Shown in pieces: positions 12,976 through 25,789 of a stretch of 64,000 bases of DNA. Origin of the DNA: Leptoclinus maculatus (Eukaryota > Chordata > Actinopteri > Perciformes > Stichaeidae); contig JAVDOI010000174.1 in the NCBI GenBank assembly GCA_032191485.1, positions 126,501 to 190,500 on the forward strand. The letters run 5' to 3'. Below the pieces are notes generated by a model. The model was not told where the DNA came from. It saw nothing but the letters and a program-made list of their open reading frames with translations, and ran no database searches. The position numbers were made by a program, and so were the translations under genes. Every line of letters begins with the position of its first letter. The stretch's first letter is position 1.

Positions 12976-13404
12976 ATGTTTGTCTAGTTCAAATCACTTG
13001 ATTCATTAAGTACAAAACACTTAATAGTTATTTTTCTTGGTCACATAGCACAAAAATACATGTTGACACTAAACTACATGTTTCTGACATGGTGTCAAAA
13101 GTGTCGAGACATAATGAATGTTCTAGTAAATATGTATTTACAGCATTAATACATAATGTTGCTCTGCACCGTCAGGTGGTATGTGTGTCTTTTGAGGGAA
13201 TATATATTATATATATTTTCATCTCCCTCTTTAATGAGCAGCATCGTTTTCTTCTGCTGAATGAGGACAAGAAAGAATAAAGTTAAAGTGAACTTGCACT
13301 ATTATACATACACTAATTATCCGTTCTGTACATCTCAGAGCAGATGTTAGGAGAACTAAGTAAAACATTTTTCTAGATATTTTATTTTCAGTTTAACGTT
13401 TGTT
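12976..13404 (+). repeat. inverted arm B (left copy)
   Basis: 429 bp that matches 19955-20383 in reverse complement over the same length. A 63-residue open frame inside (13089-13280) is identical in translation to the one at 20079-20270 on the minus strand. The protein is not recognised and is probably incidental. The very high identity implies a recent duplication or gene conversion. Confidence 0.88.
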
Positions 13405-14063
13405 CTTAAAATTGGTCTTGTCCAAGATTCCGTTAAATAATTCTTGTGATTTAGTATTTTTATTGTTGGTGGTATTTTTGAAAGTGAAAGATGAGAGACA
13501 TTAAATCATCAGAGGTGCCATAGGCCTGTTTCACAGTGTTTGACTTGGAGTAAGAAAAGCACAGGTTTTACTAATCCCATTAACTGGCTTTGTTTCATTA
13601 AGTGTGCTACGACTGAGTCTGCATGCACACCACCAGGAACCTGAAACTAAAGCAGCTTAATTGCATTCAGCCTTCATTAGTTTTTATTATCGACACATGC
13701 TTTTATCTAGTGCGATACAAAGACATCAGAGTAAAGTTTAATAGGTGTTTCTAACGGCCGCTCATTTTTCTGTCTGCCACTTATGAAACCGTTTATCTGT
13801 AGAACGCCTTAGAATTGTAAAAACTGTGAATTGAGACAGTAAAAAATATATTACATTACATTACGATATACATATCGTGCAACTTTAATCCCTGACTGAT
13901 TCCCTGAGGAAATGCTTTTTAAAAATGATATTGTCATGGTGGAGGTGAACTAATTGTATTCCCTGAAAAGGAATCAAGTCAGTAATTCTATTTAAAATGT
14001 ATGAACATTGATTTTCACAAATAGACAAACATTCTGTTTTTTTTTACTAAAGTAAGTTACTTT
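13405..14063. other. AT-rich spacer in transposon nest
   Basis: No exon or recognised element. It lies between arm B and the next CAGTGGCGG terminus. Confidence 0.4.
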
Positions 14064-14300
14064 CAGTGGCGGCTGGTGGAAAATGTTCTAGGTAGGGCTG
14101 TGTTACATCCAATCAATTTCAGCAAACATCCCAGAATGATTTAATGCAAAAAAATGTAAGGTATTCAACACGCATTAATACTTTGCAGTTAAATATTTAA
14201 CATTTATTCCAACACGAAAAAAAGCAGTAAATAACACTTTGATAAACACGTCAGGACATCTTATTTCATGTCACCCTCACAGGGAATTCAGTATAATATA
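14064..14300. mobile_element. hAT-like terminal segment C (copy 1)
   Basis: Begins CAGTGGCGGCTGGTGG, a hAT-type terminus. It is repeated in direct orientation at 18461-18690 with a few small indels. Shared blocks include TCAGCAAACATCCCAG and AACATTTATTCCAACACG. It is read as the 3' end of a minus-strand hAT copy whose transposase remnant lies just to the right (14506-14697). Confidence 0.75.
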
Positions 14301-14505
14301 ATAATAGATATCATATAATAATATATATATTCAGTATAATATAAAACACATATACATTATATATCCATATAAATATATAATATAATAGAACATGTTTATT
14401 TATTGAGATGCCCCTATGGACCTTGTTATAGGAGGTAAAGATCAGGAGAAGTAAACATGAAGTGTGATTAGGAAAACTGATGTTAAATGAAGCTATGATG
14501 AGTTT

Positions 14506-14697
14506 TCACTGTTCATTTACCATCTCTATTAAATGTTGATGCCTCCATGACCAAGTGAAGCAGATGAGACTGAGGACAACTATGTAGAAGAACAGATGTT
14601 CACTCTGCCTAATATGTAGCTTGACAGAGTTCTCCATGTGTGCCCTGGTGTTCTCATGTCTCCTTACCTCCTCAGACAGGTGCTTCATGTCCCTCAC
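14506..14697 (-). pseudogene. hAT-like transposase remnant (N-terminal zinc-finger/HENT region)
   Basis: The minus-strand frame contains DMKHLSEEVRRHENTRAHM and NSVKL, resembling the start of fish hAT/ZMYM-like transposases (typical HLSEK..KHENS..H pattern). After SVKL the homology shifts frame: a neighbouring frame reads LGRVNI, the usual continuation, and soon meets a stop. So it is frameshifted and truncated. Assignment is from remembered motif patterns. Confidence 0.55.
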
Positions 14698-14700
14698 TCC

Positions 14701-15247
14701 CTAACTGTCCATGCTGGATCTGTCCCCGTTGTTTTAAAAAGCTAAATAAGTTATTAGGAACACCAATACAATAGAACTTTCTTTTTCACATGTGATCCAT
14801 TTCTCCCTGGCCCTTTAGTGGTGTTATTTACTGAAGAGAATAAAAAAAAAATCGTCTCCTTCGCTAGAAGTGACAGGAGTGTTTGTCTCGCAGCCGAAGA
14901 GGTGGTGAGGGTTTGTCCGTTTTCTGTATGTGAGGGACGAATAAAGCAAAGAACAAAGAAGTGTCGATGTGTTTTATCAACTTGCATGCTGGATGAAGTT
15001 CAGTGATCTGAATATAACAGCAAAAACCCACAAACAGGGTTCATTAGTCATTACACTTGACATACACGATTAACGATTTGGCTTCCCGCTTGGGATTTCC
15101 AGAAAAACCATGTCTGCAGTATATTAGCTGAGCAAAGTTCTCTCAGCGTCTAAGAGAGCTGCCAAATCCCCATCGAGTTGGAGTTTGGACATGTTTTGTG
15201 TTAGCCTACGATACCTCCACACATCCACCAGGGGGCTCAACCTCGTC
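14701..15247. other. no gene recognised
   Basis: Unique sequence between the hAT remnant and the next exon-like block. Open frames on both strands lack family signatures. Confidence 0.4.
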
Positions 15248-15535
15248 TTACTCCTTCTCCACGTCCCCCTGAAACACTTCCCTACACCTCTGGAGCCCCT
15301 TCACAGAACCTGGCTCAGGGTCTCCCCATGTCTTCTTCTCCTCCTCCTCCTCCTCCTCCTCTTCTTCTTCTTCACAAAGTAGCAATGACACACACTCTCT
15401 GAGGGACACCAACTCTTTCTCCAGTGCCAAAGACAACATTTGAGCTGCACCCTGTCCTCTTGTACCTTTGACAGACTGGATGGAGCAGGACGTAGGGAGG
15501 TAAGAGAGTCCAGGAACTGGAGCGTCTGGAACTGG
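15248..15535 (-). other. unassigned exon-like open frame, Glu-rich
   Basis: A minus-strand frame opens at a plausible acceptor (CCTTTGCAG) and runs about 95 codons to a stop. It includes LALEKELVSLRECVSLLL, a poly-glutamate tract coded by (GAG/GAA)n, and a C-terminus GDVEKE. The helical, coiled-coil-like stretch before the Glu run could be a real terminal exon, but I do not recognise the family. Part of its openness comes from the trinucleotide repeat. Its relation to the otud6b-like fragment upstream on the same strand is unknown. Confidence 0.25.
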
Positions 15536-15745
15536 CTGCAAAGGAACAACAGAGCCACAATTTGCACGTTATTATTAATAAACTGTCATGTTAACATCCT
15601 ACGTGAACAAGTACAGTCAGTACATGTAATGTTTTCAGCTTCATATATTATAATACATGTTCCTACTAATTTAACTGTATATATTTTTTTACAATTAAGC
15701 GAATACAACCTGAGTCCCTGACAAACATAACAACATATATACAAC

Positions 15746-17287
<1,542 letters not shown>

Positions 17288-17530
17288 GACCGGACGCTGC
17301 TCAGTTTGTTCAGTCTTTGCGAGATATATGAAACTGACCGTTAAGATAAACAAAGTGCTATTATGTCCCTGTCATAAAACAGGCCACAACACTGACGAGG
17401 GATAAATATATGAATATATATATATTCCACAATAAATAAAACGTGCCGATATGGCCTTAACCGGAAGAGAAGAATAATCAGGGCGGAGCTTTCTTCGCCT
17501 GGTTAAACTCTGAGATTCATTTCTCAATAC
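17288..17530 (-). promoter_or_regulatory. 5' flank of the otud6b-like copy with an ETS-type site
   Basis: Upstream of the intact exon 1, the plus strand reads AACCGGAAGAGA near 17459, an ETS-type CCGGAAG element common in housekeeping promoters. This suggests that the promoter was duplicated together with the gene. Activity is unknown. Confidence 0.35.
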
Positions 17531-18460
17531 CGCCACCTATTGGCTGTGTCACTGTACTACAGGTCTCTCCTGTCATAGCAGCCAGCTGTGACATGCTGCA
17601 GACCTTCATTCAAATACTTACCATTTGCATACATATGTATTAACCCCATGTGATAGATTTCAGGCAGGAGCTTATCTATTGATCACATGCGTTTCTAGAT
17701 AAAGATTCTAGATGGTTGTTCATGTAATCTACATTGTTTTAAAATATGTCGCAAAAGGCTCGTTTCACTTCCACTTTTCTCTGTGTCTTGCTCAAACATC
17801 ACATCACTCTTCCCTCCAATGCTCTTGTGTATGTGTATACATACATACAGACATATATGCATATAGATACAATGCATAAGCAATATTGCATGTATGATAC
17901 TGTATACTTTACTATTACATTCGTAAATTTGCCCCGTAGAATCTGAATTACACAGCACATTTAGTCTTTACAAATATTACTGCCTGGGAACCTTTGGGGG
18001 ATGTTACCTTGGTTCTCCTTAGATTTTATATAATAACCTTTAGAGAAACTTCTGCCGACTTGTCTGGAGGTATAACGTTTGTTTTTCAAGAATAACCGTC
18101 TTGGAACCATAAGGAAGCATTCCACAGATGTTCTGTAAATGACAAAAAATAACCCTCAGGGCACATTTGTCGAACCATTACACCTGATGCAAACCTAATG
18201 GTCTTTAAAGGTTGCATAAAATATATAGCCAAGCGGGAGCTTTAAGGGTATGTTCCAGGAAGGTTGCCTTTTTGCCTGGATATTTCTGTTACACAAAATT
18301 ATGTTTATTTTCTGCCATCAATAATTTTTGCTTTTGTCTAGTACAGGTTACCTCTACAGGCCTCTACAAATTGATCCAAATGAAACAGTCTGAAAAGGTT
18401 AAATCATTGAACTGTTCTCAACATTGTGTGATGGGGGTCAAAAAAAGAATGGGTCACAAG
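17531..18460. other. spacer within transposon nest, nothing recognised
   Basis: AT-rich sequence with short ATAC/CATA runs near 17840. No coding signature. Confidence 0.4.
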
Positions 18461-18690
18461 CAGTGGCGGCTGGTGGAAAATTTTCTAGGTAGGGCCATCC
18501 AATCAATTTCAGCAAACATCCCAGTATGATTTAATGCAAAGAAATTAAGGTATCAACCACTCATTAATACTTTGCAGTTAAATATTTAACATTTATTCCA
18601 ACACGAAAAAAAGCAGTAAATAACCCTTTGATAAACATGTCAGGACATCTTATTTTAGTCACCCTCACAGGGAATTCAGTATAATATATA
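18461..18690. mobile_element. hAT-like terminal segment C (copy 2)
   Basis: Direct repeat of 14064-14300, starting CAGTGGCGGCTGGTGG. With the inverted terminus at 20524 (GCCCGCCACTG) it could bound a 2.06-kb hAT-like element (18461-20524) that has taken in a non-LTR fragment. The flanking 8-mers GTCACAAG and GCAAAAAC do not match well. Confidence 0.7.
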
Positions 18691-18748
18691 TACATCTCTT
18701 TTTATCATTTTCCATACCTTATCAATTTTCGTCTCCCTTCCTATTGAG

Positions 18749-19411
18749 TTACACAATTTCCTCCAACATTCCTTCTTTGTATTTTTTATGATCCTCCTTA
18801 CATTTGCTTGCAACTTTTAATATAGTCCACCAAGGTACAATCTTCTTCTTATGCTTACCTCCCTTCTTCTGCATGGACTGCTTTGCGGCCTCTAGAATAG
18901 CTTGACAAATAGAATCATTTACATTTTCTACATCTTCACTAATACACACTTTCTCCATTTCTTGATCACTAACCCTTCTAAAATTCTCCCAGTCAGCATT
19001 GCTGAAAGACCATTTCTGTAATCCTTCTGTCTCATATTCTTCTAAACTCTGCCCTATTTCAATCATTATTGGATAACGGTCACTTCCTACTGTTGTTCCT
19101 CTTATTACCTCCCAGGAGCTAACACCTGCCAATGAATCAGATACTAAAGTGAGGTCTATTGCCGACTCTGTCCCTGTTCTGATGTTAAATCTTGTTCCAG
19201 TTCCATTATTTAAGCAAACTAGGTTTTTCATCTCCATTAATTCTTCTATCACCATTCCATTGTCATCATTACTATTACCCCATAATGTGCTATGAGCATT
19301 AAAATCTCCACAACATATCACTTTTCTTTCTAAACGTACAGCTAATTCATCAAGTAATTTGATTGAAAGTTTCTTACATGGGTTGTAATAGTTTGCAATT
19401 CTAATTGTCAA
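18749..19411 (-). mobile_element. non-LTR retrotransposon endonuclease domain (long copy)
   Basis: A 220-codon open frame on the minus strand. It contains CCGDFNAHSTLWGNS (the GDFNAH motif of apurinic-type endonucleases), AIDLTLVSDSL and TTVGSDRYPIM, that is the D and SDRYP/H blocks expected near the domain end. It continues into a Trp/Lys-rich linker (KKKIVPWW) that usually precedes reverse transcriptase. I/Jockey-group elements (Nimb in fish) have this layout. The reverse transcriptase is absent, so this is a 3'-truncated or deleted fragment. Its frame is still open, which suggests moderate age. Confidence 0.85.
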
Positions 19412-19592
19412 GTGATCTTGTTAATATGTGCACTTTCCCCACTTGAAAAGGATTGACGAGTCTACCCGAAGGGTCCCAACTGGATTTCACTCAAATGACC
19501 AAACTATTTTTTATTTTTCCTCCTTTTATTTTGGTAGGTTCAGCAGTTCATCACATCACTTAGCCACAGTGTGGCGTCGTGTAGTGAGGTGT

Positions 19593-19622
19593 AGCTCAGC
19601 TCAGCTCAGCTCAGCTCAGCTC
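19593..19622. repeat. (AGCTC)6 pentamer tandem repeat
   Basis: Tandem AGCTC units followed by degenerate AGTTCAGTTT units up to about 19660. The AGCTC unit resembles vertebrate immunoglobulin switch-type pentamers only by chance. Confidence 0.8.
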
Positions 19623-19861
19623 AGTTCACTTAGTTCAGTTTAGTTCAGTTTAGTTCACTTTGGTAAAAAAACTTTAAATAGAAAAGAAACACAGAAAACA
19701 GAAACCCATATTAAATATACAAATTAATGTACACAGGCAAAGCTTTCATGATGGCTTGATTAATAAAGCACCAGTGCCACATCCTATAATCTAAAAATGC
19801 CCCGATATATTAATACATACAGTTAATGTTGTATGTCATGTGTATTCATAATAATATCAAC

Positions 19862-19912
19862 AAACAATTAAACAATTAAACAATTAAACAATTAAACAAT
19901 TAAACAATTAAA
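19862..19912. repeat. octamer tandem repeat (AACAATTA)n, about 6 copies
   Basis: Head-to-tail 8-bp units just before arm B. There are no spacers, so it is not a CRISPR array. Confidence 0.85.
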
Positions 19913-19954
19913 CTATTACTATTTACCACAACCAGATAGAAATCATTAACAATC

Positions 19955-20524
19955 AACAAACGTTAAACTGAAAATAAAATATCTAGAAAAATGTTTTACT
20001 TAGTTCTCCTAACATCTGCTCTGAGATGTACAGAACGGATAATTAGTGTATGTATAATAGTGCAAGTTCACTTTAACTTTATTCTTTCTTGTCCTCATTC
20101 AGCAGAAGAAAACGATGCTGCTCATTAAAGAGGGAGATGAAAATATATATAATATATATTCCCTCAAAAGACACACATACCACCTGACGGTGCAGAGCAA
20201 CATTATGTATTAATGCTGTAAATACATATTTACTAGAACATTCATTATGTCTCGACACTTTTGACACCATGTCAGAAACATGTAGTTTAGTGTCAACATG
20301 TATTTTTGTGCTATGTGACCAAGAAAAATAACTATTAAGTTTTTTGTACTTAATGAATCAAGCGATTTGAACTAGACAAACATATTTTTTATTAAAACAG
20401 ACCCCCCTCCCCCCTAGAAACAAATAACCGTAGCTTGCGCGTCATAATGAGATTATTAGGAGCTGGCTCAAGTGTAGTAGGACAGCTCAGAAGGCCCAGG
20501 TATAAAATACACGGCCCGCCACTG
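19955..20524 (-). mobile_element. inverted arms B and A with hAT-like terminus (right copy)
   Basis: 19955-20383 matches 12976-13404 inverted, and 20384-20470 matches 11799-11888 inverted. Here A and B are contiguous, so this copy is the uninterrupted reference. The outer 54 bp run to a terminus whose reverse complement starts CAGTGGCGGGCCGTG. The element ends only about 180 bp before the eif3l start codon. Confidence 0.82.
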
Positions 20525-20532
20525 GCAAAAAC

Positions 20533-20701
20533 GACTCCATTTCCCACAGTGCTTCATTATGTCGTTTTTCACGCAGGTCACAGCTCTTTCTTTCCGCTTC
20601 CGGTCTTCTTTCCGTCTCGAGCTGCGTGGTGTAGCTGCGTTAGCTAACACATATCGTCGTTTTTCACTCCAGCGTATGAGCTTGGGATAACAACTATCAT
20701 C
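20533..20701 (+). promoter_or_regulatory. eif3l promoter / 5' UTR
   Basis: Compact promoter squeezed between the transposon end (20524) and the eif3l ATG (20702). It contains TTCCGCTTCCGGTCTTC, an ETS-type CTTCCGG core in a pyrimidine-rich context. This is typical of TATA-less housekeeping and translation-factor genes. The start site cannot be fixed from sequence alone. Confidence 0.5.
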
Positions 20702-23700
20702 ATGTCATACCAAGAAGAGGAAGAAGTGAGTTCACGTTTGTTTCGCTTCAAGGCATTTTAATGCTTTTGTGTTAATAACAATGACACGCTAGGTAGCGTT
20801 AGCCGGCTATCCAGCTAGCATAACTCCACCGGCATAACAGTAACGTAAGCTTTCGATGAGCCAGCATGATAGTCGTGGTTGTTGTAGCCCTGTTTCTACA
20901 GAGAATGCAACCATAACATCTCCTCTCTGTAACGTTATGTAGTTTGTGTGAGGTAGAAGATAACGGTTTAGGTAAAGTAAGCTAGCGTAAATGATGACTG
21001 TCTGGTTGACATATGTTTTTTAATCACAATTTTTCTCAGTCCTCTGTTCCGGCACAGTACGATCCGTATGCCTACCCAAACGACTGCGACCTGCACACCG
21101 GTTAGTATACACACACCTATTTATCTAAATGTACGAGATCCCCTTTCAGAGTCCACTCTTCACTCTCCCATATCCCATCTCCCTGCAGGTGACCCTAAAG
21201 CAGACCTGGCCTATGAGAGGCAGTATGAGCAGCAGACGACCTACCAAGTCATCCCAGAGGTGATCAAGAACTTCCTGCAGTATTTCCACAAAACCACCTC
21301 TGACTTAATCGACCAGAAGGTTTATGAGCTGCAGTCCAACGGAGTTTCCAGTGAGAGCATTGAGCAGAAGATCTATGAGATCCAGGATGTCTATGAGAAC
21401 AGGTGAAGTTGACTCTCTGAGAATAAACCTCTTCTTGTGGTGGTGATGTTGTTGCCTCCTCTTAACAGAGACATTAAGTGTGTGTGTGTGTGTGATGAGC
21501 ATCTCACCTTTGGTATTGTGTTCCTGTTCAGCTGGAATAAGTTGACCGACCGGTTCTTCAAGAACTCTCCCTGGCCAGAGGCTGAGGCCATTGCAGCCCT
21601 CGTTGGAAACGGTGAGTTTATCATCAGTCTTCTGTCCCATTTTTTGCCTTTGCACAGACACCATAGTTACATTTTTCTTTGATTTTTGATTTGGTTCTTA
21701 AACTGGGATAAAATAAATGTGCATGCAACAATCGGTTTCCACTGATGTCAGCTAAATATGTGTACATGCCGTTGTACAAGCGGCTCAAAGGGCAATATTC
21801 TTACGTGGTTTTGTTGGTGTGTTTACAGTTGTATAAATTGACAGTCTTCTGTTTTCCAATCACTGAGAAATTAGTTCATCCCGGTGTAGAATGTTTCATG
21901 TCATTGTTTGCCTGTTATCTCCCATAGATGCTGTGTTCCTCATCCTCTATAAGGAACTTTACTACAGACACATTTACGCTAAAGTCAGCGTGAGTAACTG
22001 CTTAATATAAACACTTATCAATCTCCATTACTGGGCAAAATGTGTGAAAACATCTTGAGTATTTTGTTGTACATATTGTTTGTTTTTTTATCATCAGGGT
22101 GGACCGACTTTGGACCAGAGGTTTGAGTCTTACTACAATTACTGCAACCTCTTCAATTACATTCTCAGTAAGTTACCAGAATAGCCATTGATATTTCCAC
22201 TCACCTGTAGTAATCCGTGTAAAATATCTCCTAATGAAGGACGAGTCATATGACAATGTTTGTGAATTATAAACAGATGCCGATGGCCCCGCCCCCTTGG
22301 AGCTGCCAAACCAGTGGCTCTGGGACATCATTGATGAGTTCATCTACCAGGTACAGTGCATTGTGTTCTTTTTAAATGTATCCTCAGTTATTCCTTAACT
22401 AAAGGACAAACACGAGTAAGTATCTGATGAAATAAAAACCAGAGAGTAGTTGCCAATAATTACTGGGGCTGTATTAATCTACAAGGAGTACCATATGAGT
22501 GGCATATTAAACATATGTCTCCTGTCTCACGCCAATCTAATAGCACAAATAAAGTAGGTTTACATTCTGTTTACACTGATACATATATCACTCTTTCCTC
22601 TCCAGTTCCAGTCCTTCAGTCAGTACCGCTGTAAGACGGCCAAAAAGTCAGAGGAGGAGATCGAATTCCTGAGGAACAACCCAAAGATCTGGAACGTCCA
22701 CAGTGTCCTCAACGTTCTCCACTCCCTGGTGGACAAGAGCAACATTAACCGCCAGCTTGAGATCTACACCAGCGGAGGTATAGAAGACTGTTGTAGATAG
22801 TTGTGTATGGAAGGGAGCGGGGGTGAAGTATAGCAAACCTCAATGTTTTTAGAATGTTGAATTTATTTTAAATGAAGCCCTGGACCTTGTTAAAGTTACT
22901 GAAATACGGCGCAGTTTAGGTTCTCTGTAGCTTTATAGTCCCGTAAAACCTTAGTTTTAGTAGTTTGTTGCTTTCCTGGTTAGAAAATAACGAGTCTAAT
23001 AAAGAGACTGTATTCAGCTTACATGTTATTTGTTGGTGTGTTGCAGGAGACCCAGAGAGTGTGGCTGGAGAATATGGGCGTCACTCCCTGTACAAAATGT
23101 TGGGTTACTTCAGCTTGGTGGGGCTCCTGAGGCTTCACTCTCTGCTTGGTGATTATTACCAGGCCATCAAAGTCCTGGAGAACATTGAGCTCAACAAGAA
23201 GGTAAACCACCTAATGTAGAGAGCGGCACACTTCACCACTACTACTACTACTAATAGCCATGCAATCCAATATGCCAAGATCTGTATTTATATTTTCTTT
23301 TACTTGTTGATGTATATTTACTTGGTTTCAGGCTGCGTCTTCTCTCTGGTCCACAGCCATGAATCTATTTTGTTTCTTGTCTTTCAGAGTATGTACTCTC
23401 GTGTACCCGAGTGCCAGATCACTACATATTACTATGTGGGTTTTGCCTACCTGATGATGAGGCGCTACCAGGATTCTATTAGAGTCTTTGCCAACATCCT
23501 GCTCTACATCCAGAGGACGAGAAACATGTTCCAGAGGTCGACGTATAAATATGAGATGGTCAGTGAGAGCAGTGCTTCCTAAATGCATGAGTAATCTGCA
23601 CATCTGGCATTTTCATTCATGCCTTCTTTGAAATGATCCAACAGTGTTCTAGTTGAAACAGGTGTCATAATACTTGGGTATGTTTTTTAGGTTAACAAAC

Positions 23701-24360
23701 AAAATGAGCAGATGCACGGTCTGCTGGCCATCGCGCTCACCATGTACCCGATGCGCATCGATGAGAGCATCCACACCCAGCTGAGGGAGAAGTACGGAGA
23801 CAAGATGCTGCGAATGCAGAAAGGGTGAGAGAGAAACTCATCATTGTGTTGGAACGACTGTATTTAAGGTTTAGTGTTTGTCTCATTGTCTTTTTGATAC
23901 TTAACTGTTATGTACAGTGAAACACATTTACCTCTTTGCTTGTGTGTCTGAGCACTGGGCCGGGAAGTGTAGTATTGATATTTAAACTGTGGCGCCCGTC
24001 AGCAACAATGTCTTAATTGACACAAATGTTCCTTTTTCCACCTCAGAGACCAGCAGGTGTTCGAGGAGCTGTTCAGCTTCGTCTGTCCCAAGTTCCTGTC
24101 ACCTGTGGTGCCCAACTACGACAACGTCCACCCCAACTACCACAAAGAGCCTTTCCAGCAGCAGCTGAAGGTCTTTGCAGAAGAGGTGCAGCAGCAGGCC
24201 CAACTCTCCACCATCCGCAGGTAGAGCATACCAACTTTGACTGTGTGGTCACATGTGTGGCAACAACAAGCACAAGATAAACAAAGGGGACGTTTGGTGA
24301 ACGGTATGGAGTCGTACCCAGATAGACATTTTGGATGCTGTTTTTCTGCTTTGATGTAGG

Positions 24361-24431
<71 letters not shown>

Positions 24432-25366
24432 TTATTTTTCTCCTGCCGTCTGGCCCCTCAGAAACCTGCTGAGGTTGCACATGTCATCTAAGTCCCAACG
24501 TATCCTTGCAGCTTCCTGAAGCTGTACACCACCATGCCAGTAGCCAAGCTGGCAGGATTCCTGGACATGACTGAGCAGGAGTTCCGTATCCAGCTGCTCG
24601 TCTTCAAACACAAGATGAAGAACCTGGTGTGGACCAGCGGCGTTTCAGCTCTGGACGGAGAGTTCCAGTCTGCTTCTGAAGTCGACTTTTACATCGACAG
24701 GGTGTGTTAAAGTCTGTTAAATGAATGTGGTGCCTTTGTTATGAATAGTTTAATAGTGAGATGGACCATAATGAAAAGCACCGTTGCTTTGGTTAAAATT
24801 ATGTTGGAACTCGTTAGTGGCCCATAAGCCCCCTGAAATGAGAAAGTAATGTTATGTGGTGATACTGTTGCAAGTTGTTTTAAGTAGCTTTGTATGTTTA
24901 ATGAGCTTTTACTTCCACAGGACATGATCCACATTGCCGACACTAAAGTTGCTCGTCGGTACGGAGACTTTTTCATCAGACAGATCCACAAGTTTGAGGA
25001 GGTGAGTAGTGCTCCATCATGCCTCTGGGAAGGAATGGAAAAACGGAGTTGATATATATATATATATAGAGATAGAGATAGATCTATCTCTATATATCTA
25101 TAGATATAGATATCTATATTTATTTATTTTTTTAAAGTATTGTCACCAATACTGATGTAAAGAAAATCTCAAATACTGTTCTTGGGACTGATTCCACAGC
25201 TAGCCTTCACTTGAACAGATTAGTTGTAAACAGGACTTCCAGTTTAATCTTGTGTAAACATCCCTCCTTCTTTCTACAGTTGAATAAGACAATGAAGAAG
25301 ACGCCCACCACCACCACAAGCACCAGCACCACTGCTACAGTTACTGCTGCAGTTCGAGCAGTCTGA
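20702..25366 (+). CDS. eif3l: eukaryotic translation initiation factor 3 subunit L (complete)
   Basis: Fifteen coding exons: 20702-20725, 21040-21100, 21189-21402, 21532-21611, 21928-21989, 22098-22167, 22277-22350, 22606-22777, 23047-23201, 23388-23558, 23691-23824, 24047-24220, 24512-24701, 24921-25001 and 25280-25366. All borders are GT-AG and phases join. The total is 1,749 bp, or 582 aa (human about 564). The protein is a PCI-domain subunit of the eIF3 complex, which loads mRNA and initiator tRNA on the 40S ribosome. Diagnostic blocks include YDPYAYP, YRHIYAKVSGGP, NADGPAPLELPNQWLWD, GEYGRHSLYKMLGYFSLVG, YYYVGFAYLMMRRY, ALTMYPMRIDESIH and SFLKLYTTMPVAKLAGFLD (start of the winged-helix part of PCI). 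The C-terminus after FEELNKTMKK is a Thr/Ser/Ala-rich tail of about 20 residues, unlike the short human KKMGQRP ending. Nothing is broken. Confidence 0.97.
24362..24429. repeat. (AT)33 microsatellite
   Basis: Perfect AT run in an eif3l intron, 140 bp after the exon ending 24220. Confidence 0.95.
25072..25093. repeat. 22-bp perfect palindrome in GATA/AT-rich tract
   Basis: The core GAGATAGATCTATCTC extends three paired bases each side. It lies inside a longer AT/GATA-rich patch (25051-25135) in the last eif3l intron and can form a cruciform or hairpin. Confidence 0.85.
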
Positions 25367-25448
25367 CGACCCCAGTGACCGAGTTCTCTGCCTCCTCAGT
25401 CTTTTGACAACTATTATTGATAACAACTTTTCTATGTAACCTGGCAAC

Positions 25449-25454
25449 AATAAA
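25449..25454 (+). terminator. eif3l poly(A) signal
   Basis: AATAAA 83 bp after the eif3l stop codon, giving a short 3' UTR typical of translation-factor genes. Confidence 0.8.
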
Positions 25455-25789
25455 CTGATGGAGTGGTATGCTAAAACTCTTGATTGTTGTCTCTTTATCT
25501 GTCACGTGTTTACCTTTAACCACCAGATGACAGTATTTATACTGCCTCATATGCTGAATAACGTATGTAGTTAAAGGAAATCATACATTAAGACATGCAC
25601 GCGTGAAATACCTACATTCAGGTTTGTTTGTCTTGAATTGCCAGTGAAGCCGTAGTTCAAACTGTTCCTGTGAGGATGACGGGAGTCGTCATTGAAATGC
25701 GAGGACAGATTTCCAGTCTGTGTATTTTAATATTATTCTGCTGCATCAGGTGCCTTGTTGTTCAATCATCCCACTGAAAGAGGTCAAAG

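Noticed and set aside
13089..13280. Identical 63-aa frames here and at 20079-20270 as a possible duplicated gene
   Set aside because: The identity comes from the inverted DNA repeat. The peptide has no recognised family and no splice or promoter context.
19593..19622. AGCTC repeats as an immunoglobulin switch region
   Set aside because: Teleosts lack class-switch regions, there is no immunoglobulin gene nearby and the repeat is very short.
19862..19912. CRISPR-like array
   Set aside because: Head-to-tail 8-bp units without spacers in a vertebrate genome.
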